Below are positions 17,320-26,125 of a stretch of 43,680 nucleotides of DNA, piece by piece; position 1 is the stretch's first letter, and every line of letters begins with the position of its first letter. The stretch spans positions 2,444-46,123 of the forward strand of contig NZ_NPIH01000209.1 in NCBI RefSeq assembly GCF_012275575.1, read 5' to 3'. Made by a program: the position numbers and the translations under genes. This DNA is from Paraburkholderia sp. SG-MS1 (GTDB lineage: Bacteria; Pseudomonadota; Gammaproteobacteria; Burkholderiales; Burkholderiaceae). Below the pieces are notes generated by a model. The model ran no database searches, had not been told where the DNA came from, and saw nothing but the letters and a program-made list of their open reading frames with translations.

Positions 17320-18867
17320 ATGCCAAAAAACGAAACGGGGTTTCAGGGCTCGGCGGCAGCGGATACGGTCGTGCTGGACGCGCCTGATAAAAGTGTCTAC
17401 GAATTCCTGTGCGAAAAGATCAACCTGACGCCGGTCAAGGAAACACGTCCATTCCACTCCTTCCAGAACGCCGACTCGCTCTCGGAATCATCGCTCGATG
17501 AGCGCGTCGCGCAGGCGATGAGCGTGTTCCTGAAAATGATCAAGGACTCGTCGCAACAGGTTGATCGTCTCGACAAGAGCCTGCTCGACTTCCACATCGC
17601 CCACCTGGATCAGCAGATCAGCCGTCAGCTCGACGCAATCATGCACAACGAAGCGTTCCAGCAAATCGAATCGGCATGGCGCGGCCTGAAGTTCCTTGTC
17701 GACCGCACCGATTTCCGCAAGAACGTGCGCATCGAAGTGCTGGACGTGTCGAAAGACCTGCTGCGTCAGGATTTCGAAGACGCGCCTGAAGTCATTCAGA
17801 GCGGTCTGTACCTGCACGCCTACATTCAGGAATACGATACACCAGGCGGCGAGCCGATCGGCTCGATCATCTCGAACTACGAGTTCGACCGCAGCGCGCA
17901 GGACATCGCCCTGCTGCGCAATATCTCGAAGGTGTCGGCGGCGGCGCATATGCCGTTCATCGGGTCGGTGTCGCCGAAATTCTTCGGCAAGGATTCGATG
18001 GATGAAGTCGCGAGCATCCGCGACATCGGCAATTACTTCGATCGCGCCGAATATCTGAAGTGGAAGAGCTTTCGCGACTCGGACGACGCACGCTATATCG
18101 GTCTCACGCTGCCGCGCTTCCTCGCGCGTCTGCCGTACGGCCCCGATACGACGCCGGTGCGCGCATTCAACTATGAGGAAGCGGTCAAAGGCCCGGACCA
18201 CACGCGCTATCTGTGGGCGAATGCTTCGTTCGCATTTGCCGCCAACATGGTGAAGAGCTTCATCAGGAACGGCTGGTGCGTGCAAATCCGCGGCCCGCAG
18301 GCGGGCGGTCTCGTCGAAGACCTGCCGATCCATCTGTACGACCTGGGCACCGGCAATCAGGCGAAGATCCCGAGCGAAGTGCTGATTCCCGAAACGCGCG
18401 AGTTCGAATTCGCCAATCTCGGCTTCATTCCACTGTCGTACTACAAGAACCACGACTTCGCGTGCTTCTTCTCGGCGCACTCGGCGCAGAAACCCGCGCC
18501 GTACGATACGAAGGAAGCCACCGCGAATAGCCGCGTCAACGCCCGTCTGCCGTACATCTTCCTGCTCTCGCGCATCGCGCATTACCTGAAGCTGATCCAG
18601 CGCGAGAACATCGGGACGACGAAAGATCGCCGTCTGCTCGAGCTCGAACTGAACACGTGGGTCAAGTCGCTCGTCACCGAAATGACGGACCCGGGGGACG
18701 ATTTGCAGGCATCCCACCCGTTGCGCGAAGCCAAGGTGATCGTCGAGGACATCGAGGACAACCCCGGCTTCTTCCGCGTAAAGCTCTTCATCGTGCCGCA
18801 CTTCCAGATCGAAGGGATGGATATCAATCTGTCGCTCGTCTCGCAGATGCCAAAGGCGAAGAACTAA
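17320..18867 (+). CDS. tssC: T6SS sheath large subunit TssC
   Basis: TssC (VipB) is the large sheath subunit and carries the recognition site for ClpV-driven recycling. The 515-residue product shows the family's core: LDFHIAHLDQQISRQLDAIMHNEAFQ, ESAWRGLKFLVDRTDFRKN, IGSIISNYEFDR, FIGSVSPKFFG, LPRFLARLPYGPDT, and the C-terminal PGFFRVKLFIVPHFQIEGMDINLSLVSQMPK. A TGAGGA ribosome site precedes the ATG. A GC-rich hairpin lies just downstream, before tssK. Confidence 0.97.
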   Translation: MPKNETGFQGSAAADTVVLDAPDKSVYEFLCEKINLTPVKETRPFHSFQNADSLSESSLDERVAQAMSVFLKMIKDSSQQVDRLDKSLLDFHIAHLDQQISRQLDAIMHNEAFQQIESAWRGLKFLVDRTDFRKNVRIEVLDVSKDLLRQDFEDAPEVIQSGLYLHAYIQEYDTPGGEPIGSIISNYEFDRSAQDIALLRNISKVSAAAHMPFIGSVSPKFFGKDSMDEVASIRDIGNYFDRAEYLKWKSFRDSDDARYIGLTLPRFLARLPYGPDTTPVRAFNYEEAVKGPDHTRYLWANASFAFAANMVKSFIRNGWCVQIRGPQAGGLVEDLPIHLYDLGTGNQAKIPSEVLIPETREFEFANLGFIPLSYYKNHDFACFFSAHSAQKPAPYDTKEATANSRVNARLPYIFLLSRIAHYLKLIQRENIGTTKDRRLLELELNTWVKSLVTEMTDPGDDLQASHPLREAKVIVEDIEDNPGFFRVKLFIVPHFQIEGMDINLSLVSQMPKAKN

Positions 18868-18899
18868 CCGAGCCTTATCCGGCTTGGCCGGTAGTTCCT

Positions 18900-18925
18900 G
18901 CGCGGCGGCCTGCGAGGCGCCGCGC
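18900..18925 (+). promoter_or_regulatory. GC-rich hairpin between tssC and tssK
   Basis: Perfect 8-bp arms GCGCGGCG (18900-18907) and CGCCGCGC (18918-18925) flank a 10-base loop, 33 bp after the tssC stop. There is no T-run, so it is more likely an mRNA-stabilising or partial attenuating structure that favours sheath over baseplate production than a full terminator. Confidence 0.4.
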
Positions 18926-18995
18926 GGTGTGCATTTCAATGCGAAACCGTGTCCCTCTACGGACTTCCTATGGGCGTCCAGGGCATCAAACAACG

Positions 18996-20342
18996 ATGAA
19001 GATAACAAGACCGCTGTGGGCTCAGGGGATTTTCATGACACCCCAGCATTTTCAGCAACAGGCGCTGTGGGACCGGTACGCCGATGAACGAATCGCGCGC
19101 ATCGGCAGTCCCGATCCGTGGGGAGTCAGCCGCGTCGCGTTCGACACGCAGGCGTTGACGATCAACCGTCTGCAACTGACGGCGCTCGATCTGCGGCTAC
19201 CCGACGGCACCTTCATCGACACCGAATCCGCCGACCGCCTGCCGCCTACGCGCGATCTGGCCGATGTACCCGCGCAGACCGAGTCGGTCGTCGTGCTGGC
19301 GGCGCTGCCGCTGATCGACCCGCAAGGCGGCAACTGTATCGAAGCGGGCGACAGGCCGGCGCGTCCGCGCCGCTTCACGCGGGAATATCTGCAGGTCGCC
19401 GATATCAACGGCGCCGGCCGCGAAGAAATCAGCGTCGAGCGGCATACGCTGGTGCTGCTGTTCGACTTCGAGGAAGCGGGCGACTACGTGAGCTGCCCGG
19501 TCGGTCGCTTCGTGCGCAATGCGCAGGGCCGCTTCGAACCCGATCCCGCATTCGTGCCGCCCTGCCTCGTGCTGTCTGCGAGCGCGCAACTGACGAGCCG
19601 CATGAACCGCCTGTCGGAAATCCTCAGCGCCAAAAGCGCCAGCCTCGCCGTACGCCGGCGCGAGCGTTCCGATCAGATCGCCGACTATGCGGTCGCCGAC
19701 GTGTCGCTGTTCTGGCTGCTGCACAGCGTGAACAGCACGTGGCCGGATCTCGCGCGGCTGTGTCAGAGGCCCGATCAGCACCCCGAGCGGCTGTACGGGG
19801 TGCTCGCGCGTTTGGCCGGCTCGCTGCTCACGTTCTCGACCACCGAAACGCTGCAGGCTATCCCGGCGTATGCGCACGACGCGCCGGAGCCGGTGTTTGC
19901 GGAACTGGAGTCGCTGATCCGGACACTGCTCGATACGGTGATCCCGTCGCGCGTGGTGCCGATCGTGCTTGAGCGGATTCGCGGTACGGCCTGGATCGGC
20001 AAAATCAACGACGAGCGGCTGGTCGCGGGCGCCGACTATTACCTGTCGGTCCAAGCCGGTTTGCCGGCTCATGCGCTACTGGATCAGCTACCGCGTCTGT
20101 GCAAGGCGGGCGCGCCCGATGAGGTCGAGCAGATCGTCAATTCCGCACTGTCCGGCATTCCGTTGCGCACGATGCCACGGGTTCCTGCGGCGATTCCGGT
20201 GCGCATCGAGAACCAGTATTTCGCGCTCGATAGCGCTCACCCCGCATTCAAGCGCATGGTGAATGCACGCGCATGTCAGTTCTATATCCCCGCGTCGATG
20301 CCGGACGTCTCGCTCGAACTCTACGCGGTGCTGCCGACATGA
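18996..20342 (+). CDS. tssK: T6SS baseplate-membrane adaptor TssK
   Basis: TssK links the baseplate wedges to the TssL/TssM membrane complex. The 448-residue product has the unmistakable opening PLWAQGIFMTPQHFQQQALWDRY, the LYGVLARLAGSLLTFS segment and the C-terminal AIPVRIENQYFALD and QFYIPASMPDVSLELYAV blocks. The open frame extends upstream to 18657, but homology begins at ATG 18996, which gives the family's normal length. This ATG has almost no Shine-Dalgarno; a nine-codon open frame (18970-18999) ends over it as ATGA. The gene ends in ATGA with tssL. Confidence 0.95.
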   Translation: MKITRPLWAQGIFMTPQHFQQQALWDRYADERIARIGSPDPWGVSRVAFDTQALTINRLQLTALDLRLPDGTFIDTESADRLPPTRDLADVPAQTESVVVLAALPLIDPQGGNCIEAGDRPARPRRFTREYLQVADINGAGREEISVERHTLVLLFDFEEAGDYVSCPVGRFVRNAQGRFEPDPAFVPPCLVLSASAQLTSRMNRLSEILSAKSASLAVRRRERSDQIADYAVADVSLFWLLHSVNSTWPDLARLCQRPDQHPERLYGVLARLAGSLLTFSTTETLQAIPAYAHDAPEPVFAELESLIRTLLDTVIPSRVVPIVLERIRGTAWIGKINDERLVAGADYYLSVQAGLPAHALLDQLPRLCKAGAPDEVEQIVNSALSGIPLRTMPRVPAAIPVRIENQYFALDSAHPAFKRMVNARACQFYIPASMPDVSLELYAVLPT

Positions 20343-20998
20343 AGTCCACCTCGACACGCCCCATCCACACGCTGCTGCCGGTCGCGCTGCGCGATACGGC
20401 GCTAACCGTCGCGAGTCTTGCCACCCATCCCGCGCCGCCCGCCTTCGATTTGTTCCGCCATCAATGCAAGCAGCAGGTTCAACGGCTGCGCGAGGAAATG
20501 CAATCGGCGGGGCATCCGCATGACGTGGTCGAAGATGCCGTCTATGCGCAATGCGCGCTCCTCGACGAAAAGGCGCTCAGCAATCTGAAGGGCCTCGATC
20601 GCGACGCATGGGAGCGCGTGCCGCTGCAGGTCGAAGAGTTCCAGAGCAACGACGCCGGACACGAACTGATCGCGCGTATCGAGCGCCGTCTCGCTGAGCC
20701 GCAACCGGTACTGCCGCTGCTGGCGATCTTCGGCGCGGTGCTCGATCTCGGCTTCGCCGGCAAGTTCGCGCTGGCCGGGCGCGATGCACGCGTGGCACTC
20801 GTCAAGGCGATCGGCGCACGTCTCGGCCACGATCACGGTACGGCTGGCCCCGTCGTGATCCGGCCGCGCGCCACGAGCCGCTGGACATGGCGGCTTTCGC
20901 CGCTGGCCTCGGTCGTGATCGCCTGCGTGGTCGCGGCCGCCGTGTACGTGGTGCTCGATCAATGGCTCAGCGCCTCTATTGCCGGGATCGCACATTGA
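20339..20998 (+). CDS. tssL: T6SS inner-membrane protein TssL (DotU)
   Basis: TssL is the cytoplasmic-facing partner of TssM and the docking site for TssK. The 219-residue product has the DotU helical domain (FRHQCKQQVQRLREEMQSAG, DAVYAQCALLDEKAL, LIARIERRLAEPQPVLPLLAIFGAVLDLGFAGKF) and one C-terminal membrane helix (about 188-210). It has no fused OmpA domain; the next gene supplies one. The start ATG 20339 overlaps the tssK stop as ATGA. An upstream in-frame ATG at 20273 would lie inside tssK and is unlikely. Confidence 0.95.
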   Translation: MKSTSTRPIHTLLPVALRDTALTVASLATHPAPPAFDLFRHQCKQQVQRLREEMQSAGHPHDVVEDAVYAQCALLDEKALSNLKGLDRDAWERVPLQVEEFQSNDAGHELIARIERRLAEPQPVLPLLAIFGAVLDLGFAGKFALAGRDARVALVKAIGARLGHDHGTAGPVVIRPRATSRWTWRLSPLASVVIACVVAAAVYVVLDQWLSASIAGIAH

Positions 20999-22788
20999 TG
21001 GGGCCGCATTTGACTGGTTACCCGAGTGGCTACCCGTATCGCACACTGTTCGTCTGGGTCGCGCTGCTGGCGTTGAGCTGGATCAAGCTGTGCTCGCCCT
21101 GGCCGGCGGGATGGAACATGGTTTGCCTGATGCTCGTGGTCTTTGTCACGCTCGTCGCCATCGTGGTCACGACCAGACGGATGCGAGTCCGGCGCGAGGC
21201 GACGCGCCGCGCGCTGCATGCGGTCGACGCGGCACTGAGTTCGCTGCCCGCCGACGTCAAGCGCAATACGCCGCTGGTGATCGCCGTCGGCCATACCGGT
21301 GATGAACTGGCGCAGGCGTTCGGCGCCGATCCTGTGCGCATGACCGACTCCGCCGTGTGGGTGCGCCACGACGATCCGGCGCGGTTGATGCACGTGGCTG
21401 ACGCCCTCAAGCGCTGGCGTGACGGCCAGGGGCCCGACGCCGTCGCGTATCTGCTTGCCGCCGACCAGGCCATGGGGTCCGTCACCTTGCACGCGGGACT
21501 GAAGCGCTGGTGTTCGGCGATCGGCGAGGCCAGCCGGGCAGTCGGCTATCCATTGCCGGTGTGCGTCGCGTTATACGCACGGGAGACCAGGGGAACCGCG
21601 GACGAATGTCCGTGGTTCGGCGTGTCCGGCATCGGCGGGATGCAGCCGGGCCGGCTGACGAATCTCATTGCCGCGCGGCTCGCGCAGTACACACACATGG
21701 CCAGTCCGGAGATCGCGGAGGAGCGCCAGGCGCGAGCGCACCGCACCGCCCTGCTCGACAGCCTAGTGCGCTGGGCCGCTCAGGCGATTCTGCCCGCGTT
21801 CGCCGGCACGCAGCGTGGCACGGTGCAGCTTGCGGCACTAGGCGTAACCGGCATCAATGGACGTCCCGCTTCGGACTCGCCATATGGTCGGTTCGTGACC
21901 GGCATTACCGAACTGCCGCTCTGCGCTGCGGACGGCGCGGCGCTGTCCGAACCGTCACGCATGTCGCCTGGGGGGCGCTGCCGGCTGCCCGAACCGCTGA
22001 TTCGCGGAATCCAGCCTCAGCCCGTCAGGCGCGCGCTGCCGCGTGCGCTCGCGCATGCGTTCGTGTGTTTAGCCGCCGGCTTCTGCGCGGCGGCCGCCGC
22101 GGCGGCCTGGCAGAATCGCGCGCTGGTCGAACGGGTCGTCGGCGATATGGCCCGCTACACGAGTATCGCGCCCGCGCAGGCCGCGGCGCGCGTCGATGCA
22201 CTGAAGGCGATCCACCGCGATCGCGATGAACTGGAGCGTTATGCGCGGTCCGGCGTGCCGCCTCGGCTCGGATTGGGCCTGTACCGGGGCACCCCGTGGC
22301 TCGCGCCCATCAACGCGTTGATTGCAGGCTATCAGCCGCCGGTGCCGCCGCCCACCATCGAGCTGGACAGCATGTCGTTGTTCCGCTCCGGCAGTGCGGT
22401 CCTCAGTTCCGGCTCCAACCGCGTGCTGGTCGGCGCCCTGCAGATGATCAAGGCCCACCCGGACAAGCGCGTGCTGATTGCCGGCCATACCGATTCGATC
22501 GGCAATCCGGCAAGCAATCTGAAGCTCTCCGAAGCGCGCGCCGCCAGCGTGCGCGACTGGCTCGCGGACGCCCCGGGTATCGCGCCCACGCGTTTGGCGA
22601 TTCAGGGCTACGGCGACACGCGTCCCAAAGCCGCCAACGACACTGACGCGGGACGCGCGGCGAATCGCCGAGTCGAGATCACGCTCGTTCCCGATTGCCG
22701 CAAGCCGCAGCTCGCCAGCACGAACGGCAATGACAGCAGCAAGAATGGTTCTGCCCCCCAAGGCCAACCGGCCTGTTTATTCGAGTAA
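20998..22788 (+). CDS. IcmF/TssM-like membrane protein fused to an OmpA peptidoglycan-binding domain
   Basis: The 596-residue product (start ATG 20998, overlapping the tssL stop as TGATG) has two N-terminal membrane helices (about 16-33 and 41-58), a soluble domain of about 290 residues, a third helix (about 350-371) and a short periplasmic part. The last includes RLGLGLYRGTPW (about 423-434), similar to the RFGLYQG motif of TssM. It ends with an OmpA_C domain (about 455-565: LFRSGSAVL, IAGHTDSIGN, LSEARAASV, NRRVEITL). Asp499 and Arg558 sit at the usual diaminopimelate-binding positions. It therefore looks like a shortened TssM whose periplasmic region was replaced by a peptidoglycan anchor. 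Such anchoring is done by TagL or TssL extensions in other T6SS. The product is usually annotated simply as an OmpA-family protein. Confidence 0.85.
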   Translation: MGPHLTGYPSGYPYRTLFVWVALLALSWIKLCSPWPAGWNMVCLMLVVFVTLVAIVVTTRRMRVRREATRRALHAVDAALSSLPADVKRNTPLVIAVGHTGDELAQAFGADPVRMTDSAVWVRHDDPARLMHVADALKRWRDGQGPDAVAYLLAADQAMGSVTLHAGLKRWCSAIGEASRAVGYPLPVCVALYARETRGTADECPWFGVSGIGGMQPGRLTNLIAARLAQYTHMASPEIAEERQARAHRTALLDSLVRWAAQAILPAFAGTQRGTVQLAALGVTGINGRPASDSPYGRFVTGITELPLCAADGAALSEPSRMSPGGRCRLPEPLIRGIQPQPVRRALPRALAHAFVCLAAGFCAAAAAAAWQNRALVERVVGDMARYTSIAPAQAAARVDALKAIHRDRDELERYARSGVPPRLGLGLYRGTPWLAPINALIAGYQPPVPPPTIELDSMSLFRSGSAVLSSGSNRVLVGALQMIKAHPDKRVLIAGHTDSIGNPASNLKLSEARAASVRDWLADAPGIAPTRLAIQGYGDTRPKAANDTDAGRAANRRVEITLVPDCRKPQLASTNGNDSSKNGSAPQGQPACLFE

Positions 22789-22803
22789 AAGGAGAACAAC
22801 AAC

Positions 22804-23289
22804 ATGGCAATTCCGGCATACATGTGGATCAAGGACGATGGCGGCGCCGACATCAAAGGCTCGGTCACCGTTCAGGGCCGTCAAGGCAGTGTCGAAGTCG
22901 TGGCGCTCGATCACGGTGTCAGCATTCCGACCGACTCGAACACCGGCAAGCTGACCGGCACGCGCCTGCATCTGCCGATCAGGTTCACGAAGGAAACCGA
23001 CTCATCCACGCCGTACCTGTACAAGGCGGTGACGAGCGGCCAGACGCTGAAGTCGATCGAAATCAAGTGGTACAAGATCGACGACGCGGGCAAGGAAAAG
23101 GAATACTTCAACACGAAGCTCGACAATGTGAAGGTCGTGGCGGTCAACCCGAAGATGCACGACATCAAGGACCCGGCGTTCGAAAAGCACAACCACCTCG
23201 AAGAAGTGCAACTGCGCTACGAGAAGATCACCTGGTCGTACAAGGACGGCAACATCATCCACAGCGACACGTGGAACGAGCGCTCCTGA
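22804..23289 (+). CDS. hcp: T6SS tube protein Hcp (TssD)
   Basis: Hcp hexamers stack to form the inner tube and are secreted. The 161-residue product begins MAIPAYMWIKDDGGADIKGS and has the typical GSVEVVALDHGVSIPTDSNTGKLTGTR strand order, the KEYFNTKLDNVKVVAVNPKMHDIKDP block and the closing LRYEKITWSYKDGNIIHSDTW. A strong AAAAGGAGAA ribosome site precedes the ATG. It is followed by a terminator-like structure, in line with the high Hcp dose needed. Confidence 0.97.
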   Translation: MAIPAYMWIKDDGGADIKGSVTVQGRQGSVEVVALDHGVSIPTDSNTGKLTGTRLHLPIRFTKETDSSTPYLYKAVTSGQTLKSIEIKWYKIDDAGKEKEYFNTKLDNVKVVAVNPKMHDIKDPAFEKHNHLEEVQLRYEKITWSYKDGNIIHSDTWNERS

Positions 23290-23301
23290 ACCGCACTCTC
23301 C

Positions 23302-23355
23302 AAAGCTGGCTTTGCCCGTTCTGATCCCCCGAATGGATCGGGCACCAGCTTTTTT
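23302..23355 (+). terminator. terminator/attenuator after hcp
   Basis: Outer arms AAAGCTGG (23302-23309) and CCAGCTTT (23345-23352) enclose an inner hairpin formed by GATCC and GGATC, with six T residues at 23350-23355. It lies between hcp and clpV in one operon, so it probably stops part of the transcripts and lowers expression of clpV and tssE relative to hcp. Confidence 0.65.
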
Positions 23356-23416
23356 GCCAGTCCGCTCCGCGCAGGCTGGCTCTTTTCTTCGCCGCTTTCT
23401 CTAGCCGCTTGCCGCC

Positions 23417-26125
23417 ATGACCCATCGCGACTTCTCTGCGTTCCTGCGCCGTCTCAACGATCATTGCGCCCGCGCGCTTACCGATGCGGCGAGCCTGTGT
23501 GAGACACGCGCCCATCGTGACATCGAGGTCGAGCACTGGCTGATCAAGCTGCTCGAACTGGGTGAAGGCGATATCGTTTCCATCATGCGCCGCTATGAAC
23601 TCGACGTGAACGGCATCTGGAACGGGCTGCTGCACGCCATCGACCGTCTGCCGCATGAACTGCGTGGCAAGCCGGCACTGTCTCGACGGCTCGGCAAGTT
23701 GCTCGAAGCCGCGTGGATGCGCGCCTCGCTCGAAGAGGGTTCGCCGTCGATCCGTTCGGCCCATCTGCTGGCCGCACTCGCGGACGCGCCGCATCTGCTG
23801 CGTGCGCCCGATGCGTGGGCGCTGCTGTCGGTGTCCGCGACGCAGATCGAGCGGCTCGCGCAAGAACTCAACCGGGCCTCCGTTGAAGCGCCGATCGCTA
23901 CAAGCAATGCGCACGATGGCATGACCGCGCGCATCGCCGGACACGCTGCGGGCGGCGAAACGCAGCCGGCGCCGTGCGTGCGCGGGAATGGGCTCGCTCA
24001 CCCCGTCTCGGAAGCGCTCAAACGTTTCACTATCGACGTTACCCAGAAAGCGCGCGAAGGCAGGATCGATCCGGTGTTCGGGCGTGATGTCGAGATCCGG
24101 CAGATGGTCGACGTCCTCGCGCGCCGGCGCAAGAACAATCCGATCCTCGTGGGCGAACCTGGCGTCGGCAAGACTGCGCTGGTCGAAGGGCTCGCCCTGA
24201 AGATCGCCGAAGGCGACGTGCCGGCGGTGATCCGCGAGGTCAGCGTGCTCGCGCTCGATCTGGGTCTGCTGCAAGCCGGCGCAGGCGTCAAAGGCGAGTT
24301 CGAGCAGCGTCTGAAGAACGTCATCGAAGCGGTCCAGCAAGCGCCGACGCCGGTCCTCCTGTTCATCGACGAAGCTCATACGCTGATCGGTGCGGGCAAC
24401 ACCGCAGGCGGCGCCGACGCGGCGAATCTGCTGAAACCCGCGCTGGCGCGCGGCGAGTTGCGCACGATCGCCGCGACGACCTGGTCCGAATACAAACAGT
24501 ACTTCGAGCGCGACGCGGCACTGGAGCGCCGCTTCCAGATGGTCAAGGTCGACGAACCCGACGACGACAACGCCTGCCTGATGCTGCGCGGCCTGAAGGA
24601 ACGCTACGCGCAGCATCACGGCGTGCACATCACCGACGCCGCCGTCAGCGCGGCGGTGCGGCTGTCGCGCCGCTATCTGACGGGACGCCAGTTGCCCGAC
24701 AAGGCCGTCGACCTTCTCGACACGGCAGCCGCGCGCGTGCGCATGAGCAGCGACGCCACGCCGATCGCGATCGCCGCCTGTCACGCGGAGCGCGCTGCGC
24801 TCGACGTCGAACGCGTCGCGCTGACGGAGGATCAGGTTGCGACGTCGGCTGATGTCGGCGAGCGGCTGGCTGCCATCGGCGCGCGCCTGACCACACTTGC
24901 GCACGAAATTCACTCACTGGATGAGGCTTATGCTGACCAGAAAGCGGCCGTCACTGCGCTCGTCGCGCTGCGGGAGCAATGGCACGCCGCCATGGACGAA
25001 TCCCGACGGCGCGATCTTCAGCACGAAATCAGGGCTGCACACGACAGACTCGTCGGATATCGCACCGAGACGCTGATCGAGGCAGAAGTCGACGAAGCGG
25101 CGATTGCGCACGTGATCGCCGACTGGACCGGCGTGCCGGTGGGCGGCCTGCTCGAAGACGAACTCGCCGCTCTGCTCGATCTGGAAGCGCGACTCGGATG
25201 CGTCGTGATAGGCCAGGACGACGCGCTCGCAGCGGTGGGAAAGAGCCTGCGGGCAGCGAAGGCCGGACTGAGGTCCGACGACGCGCCGCTCGGCGTGTTC
25301 CTGCTCGCCGGTCCTTCGGGCGTCGGCAAGACGGAAACGGCCCGGGCGCTGGCCGACCTCATGTTCGGCGGCGAGCGCTCACTCATCACGATCAATCTGT
25401 CGGAGTACCAGGAAGCGCACACGGTGTCGCAATTGAAGGGCTCGCCGCCAGGCTATGTCGGCTATGGCCGGGGCGGCGTGCTGACCGAAGCGGTGCGTCA
25501 GCGCCCCTACAGCGTGATCCTGCTCGACGAACTTGAAAAAGCGCACCGCGATGTGCTGAACCTGTTTTATCAGGTGTTCGACCGCGGCTTCATGCGCGAT
25601 GGCGAAGGGCGTGTGATCGACTTCCGCAACACCGTGATCGTGATGACGTCCAATCTCGGCGGCGAGCAGATCGTGGCCGCCACGGAAGCGGCCGCCGAAG
25701 CCGGCGGCGAAGTGACCACCGCCATGCTGATGGAAGCGATCCGGCCGATACTGGTCGAGCATTTCCAGCCGGCTTTGCTTGCCCGCTTTCAGACCGTGGT
25801 GTACCGGCAGTTGACGTCCGGCGCATTGGACGCCATCGTCCGGATGAAACTCGACAAAGTCGCGCACCGTATCGGACGCCGCTTCGGCGTGCCGCTCGCG
25901 TGTGACGACGCGCTCGTCGCCGAACTCGTGAGGGCGTGCCTGCTGCCCGACTCCGGTGCGCGCAACATCGACAGCCTGCTCGATCAACAGATACTGCCGG
26001 TGCTTTCGCGTGCACTGCTCGAGCGTATTGCAAAGCAACGGCTGCCTTCGCGAATCGTGCTCGCGTTTTCGGAAGAAGACGGCATCACCGTCGATGTCGA
26101 CGACGCGCCCGAGGTGGCCGCATGA
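23417..26125 (+). CDS. clpV: T6SS sheath-recycling ATPase ClpV (TssH)
   Basis: ClpV is the AAA+ unfoldase that disassembles the contracted TssB/TssC sheath. The 902-residue product has a ClpN-like N-domain (about 1-160) that binds TssC, a first AAA+ module with Walker A GEPGVGKT (Lys252) and Walker B LLFIDEAHTL, a shortened coiled-coil middle domain (about 450-560), and a second module with Walker A GPSGVGKT (Lys638) and the SPPGYVGYG pore loop. The C-terminal D2-small domain ends about 890. Its stop overlaps the tssE start as ATGA. Start ATG 23417 has no strong Shine-Dalgarno, consistent with a lower dose than Hcp. Confidence 0.96.
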   Translation: MTHRDFSAFLRRLNDHCARALTDAASLCETRAHRDIEVEHWLIKLLELGEGDIVSIMRRYELDVNGIWNGLLHAIDRLPHELRGKPALSRRLGKLLEAAWMRASLEEGSPSIRSAHLLAALADAPHLLRAPDAWALLSVSATQIERLAQELNRASVEAPIATSNAHDGMTARIAGHAAGGETQPAPCVRGNGLAHPVSEALKRFTIDVTQKAREGRIDPVFGRDVEIRQMVDVLARRRKNNPILVGEPGVGKTALVEGLALKIAEGDVPAVIREVSVLALDLGLLQAGAGVKGEFEQRLKNVIEAVQQAPTPVLLFIDEAHTLIGAGNTAGGADAANLLKPALARGELRTIAATTWSEYKQYFERDAALERRFQMVKVDEPDDDNACLMLRGLKERYAQHHGVHITDAAVSAAVRLSRRYLTGRQLPDKAVDLLDTAAARVRMSSDATPIAIAACHAERAALDVERVALTEDQVATSADVGERLAAIGARLTTLAHEIHSLDEAYADQKAAVTALVALREQWHAAMDESRRRDLQHEIRAAHDRLVGYRTETLIEAEVDEAAIAHVIADWTGVPVGGLLEDELAALLDLEARLGCVVIGQDDALAAVGKSLRAAKAGLRSDDAPLGVFLLAGPSGVGKTETARALADLMFGGERSLITINLSEYQEAHTVSQLKGSPPGYVGYGRGGVLTEAVRQRPYSVILLDELEKAHRDVLNLFYQVFDRGFMRDGEGRVIDFRNTVIVMTSNLGGEQIVAATEAAAEAGGEVTTAMLMEAIRPILVEHFQPALLARFQTVVYRQLTSGALDAIVRMKLDKVAHRIGRRFGVPLACDDALVAELVRACLLPDSGARNIDSLLDQQILPVLSRALLERIAKQRLPSRIVLAFSEEDGITVDVDDAPEVAA

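Noticed and set aside
17488..19008. 506-codon open frame on the minus strand over tssC
   Set aside because: Antisense to a strongly conserved sheath gene, with low-complexity Arg/Val-rich content and no ribosome site.
23255..24913. 552-codon open frame on the minus strand over clpV
   Set aside because: Antisense shadow of the ClpV N-terminal half; the plus-strand frame has intact AAA+ motifs.
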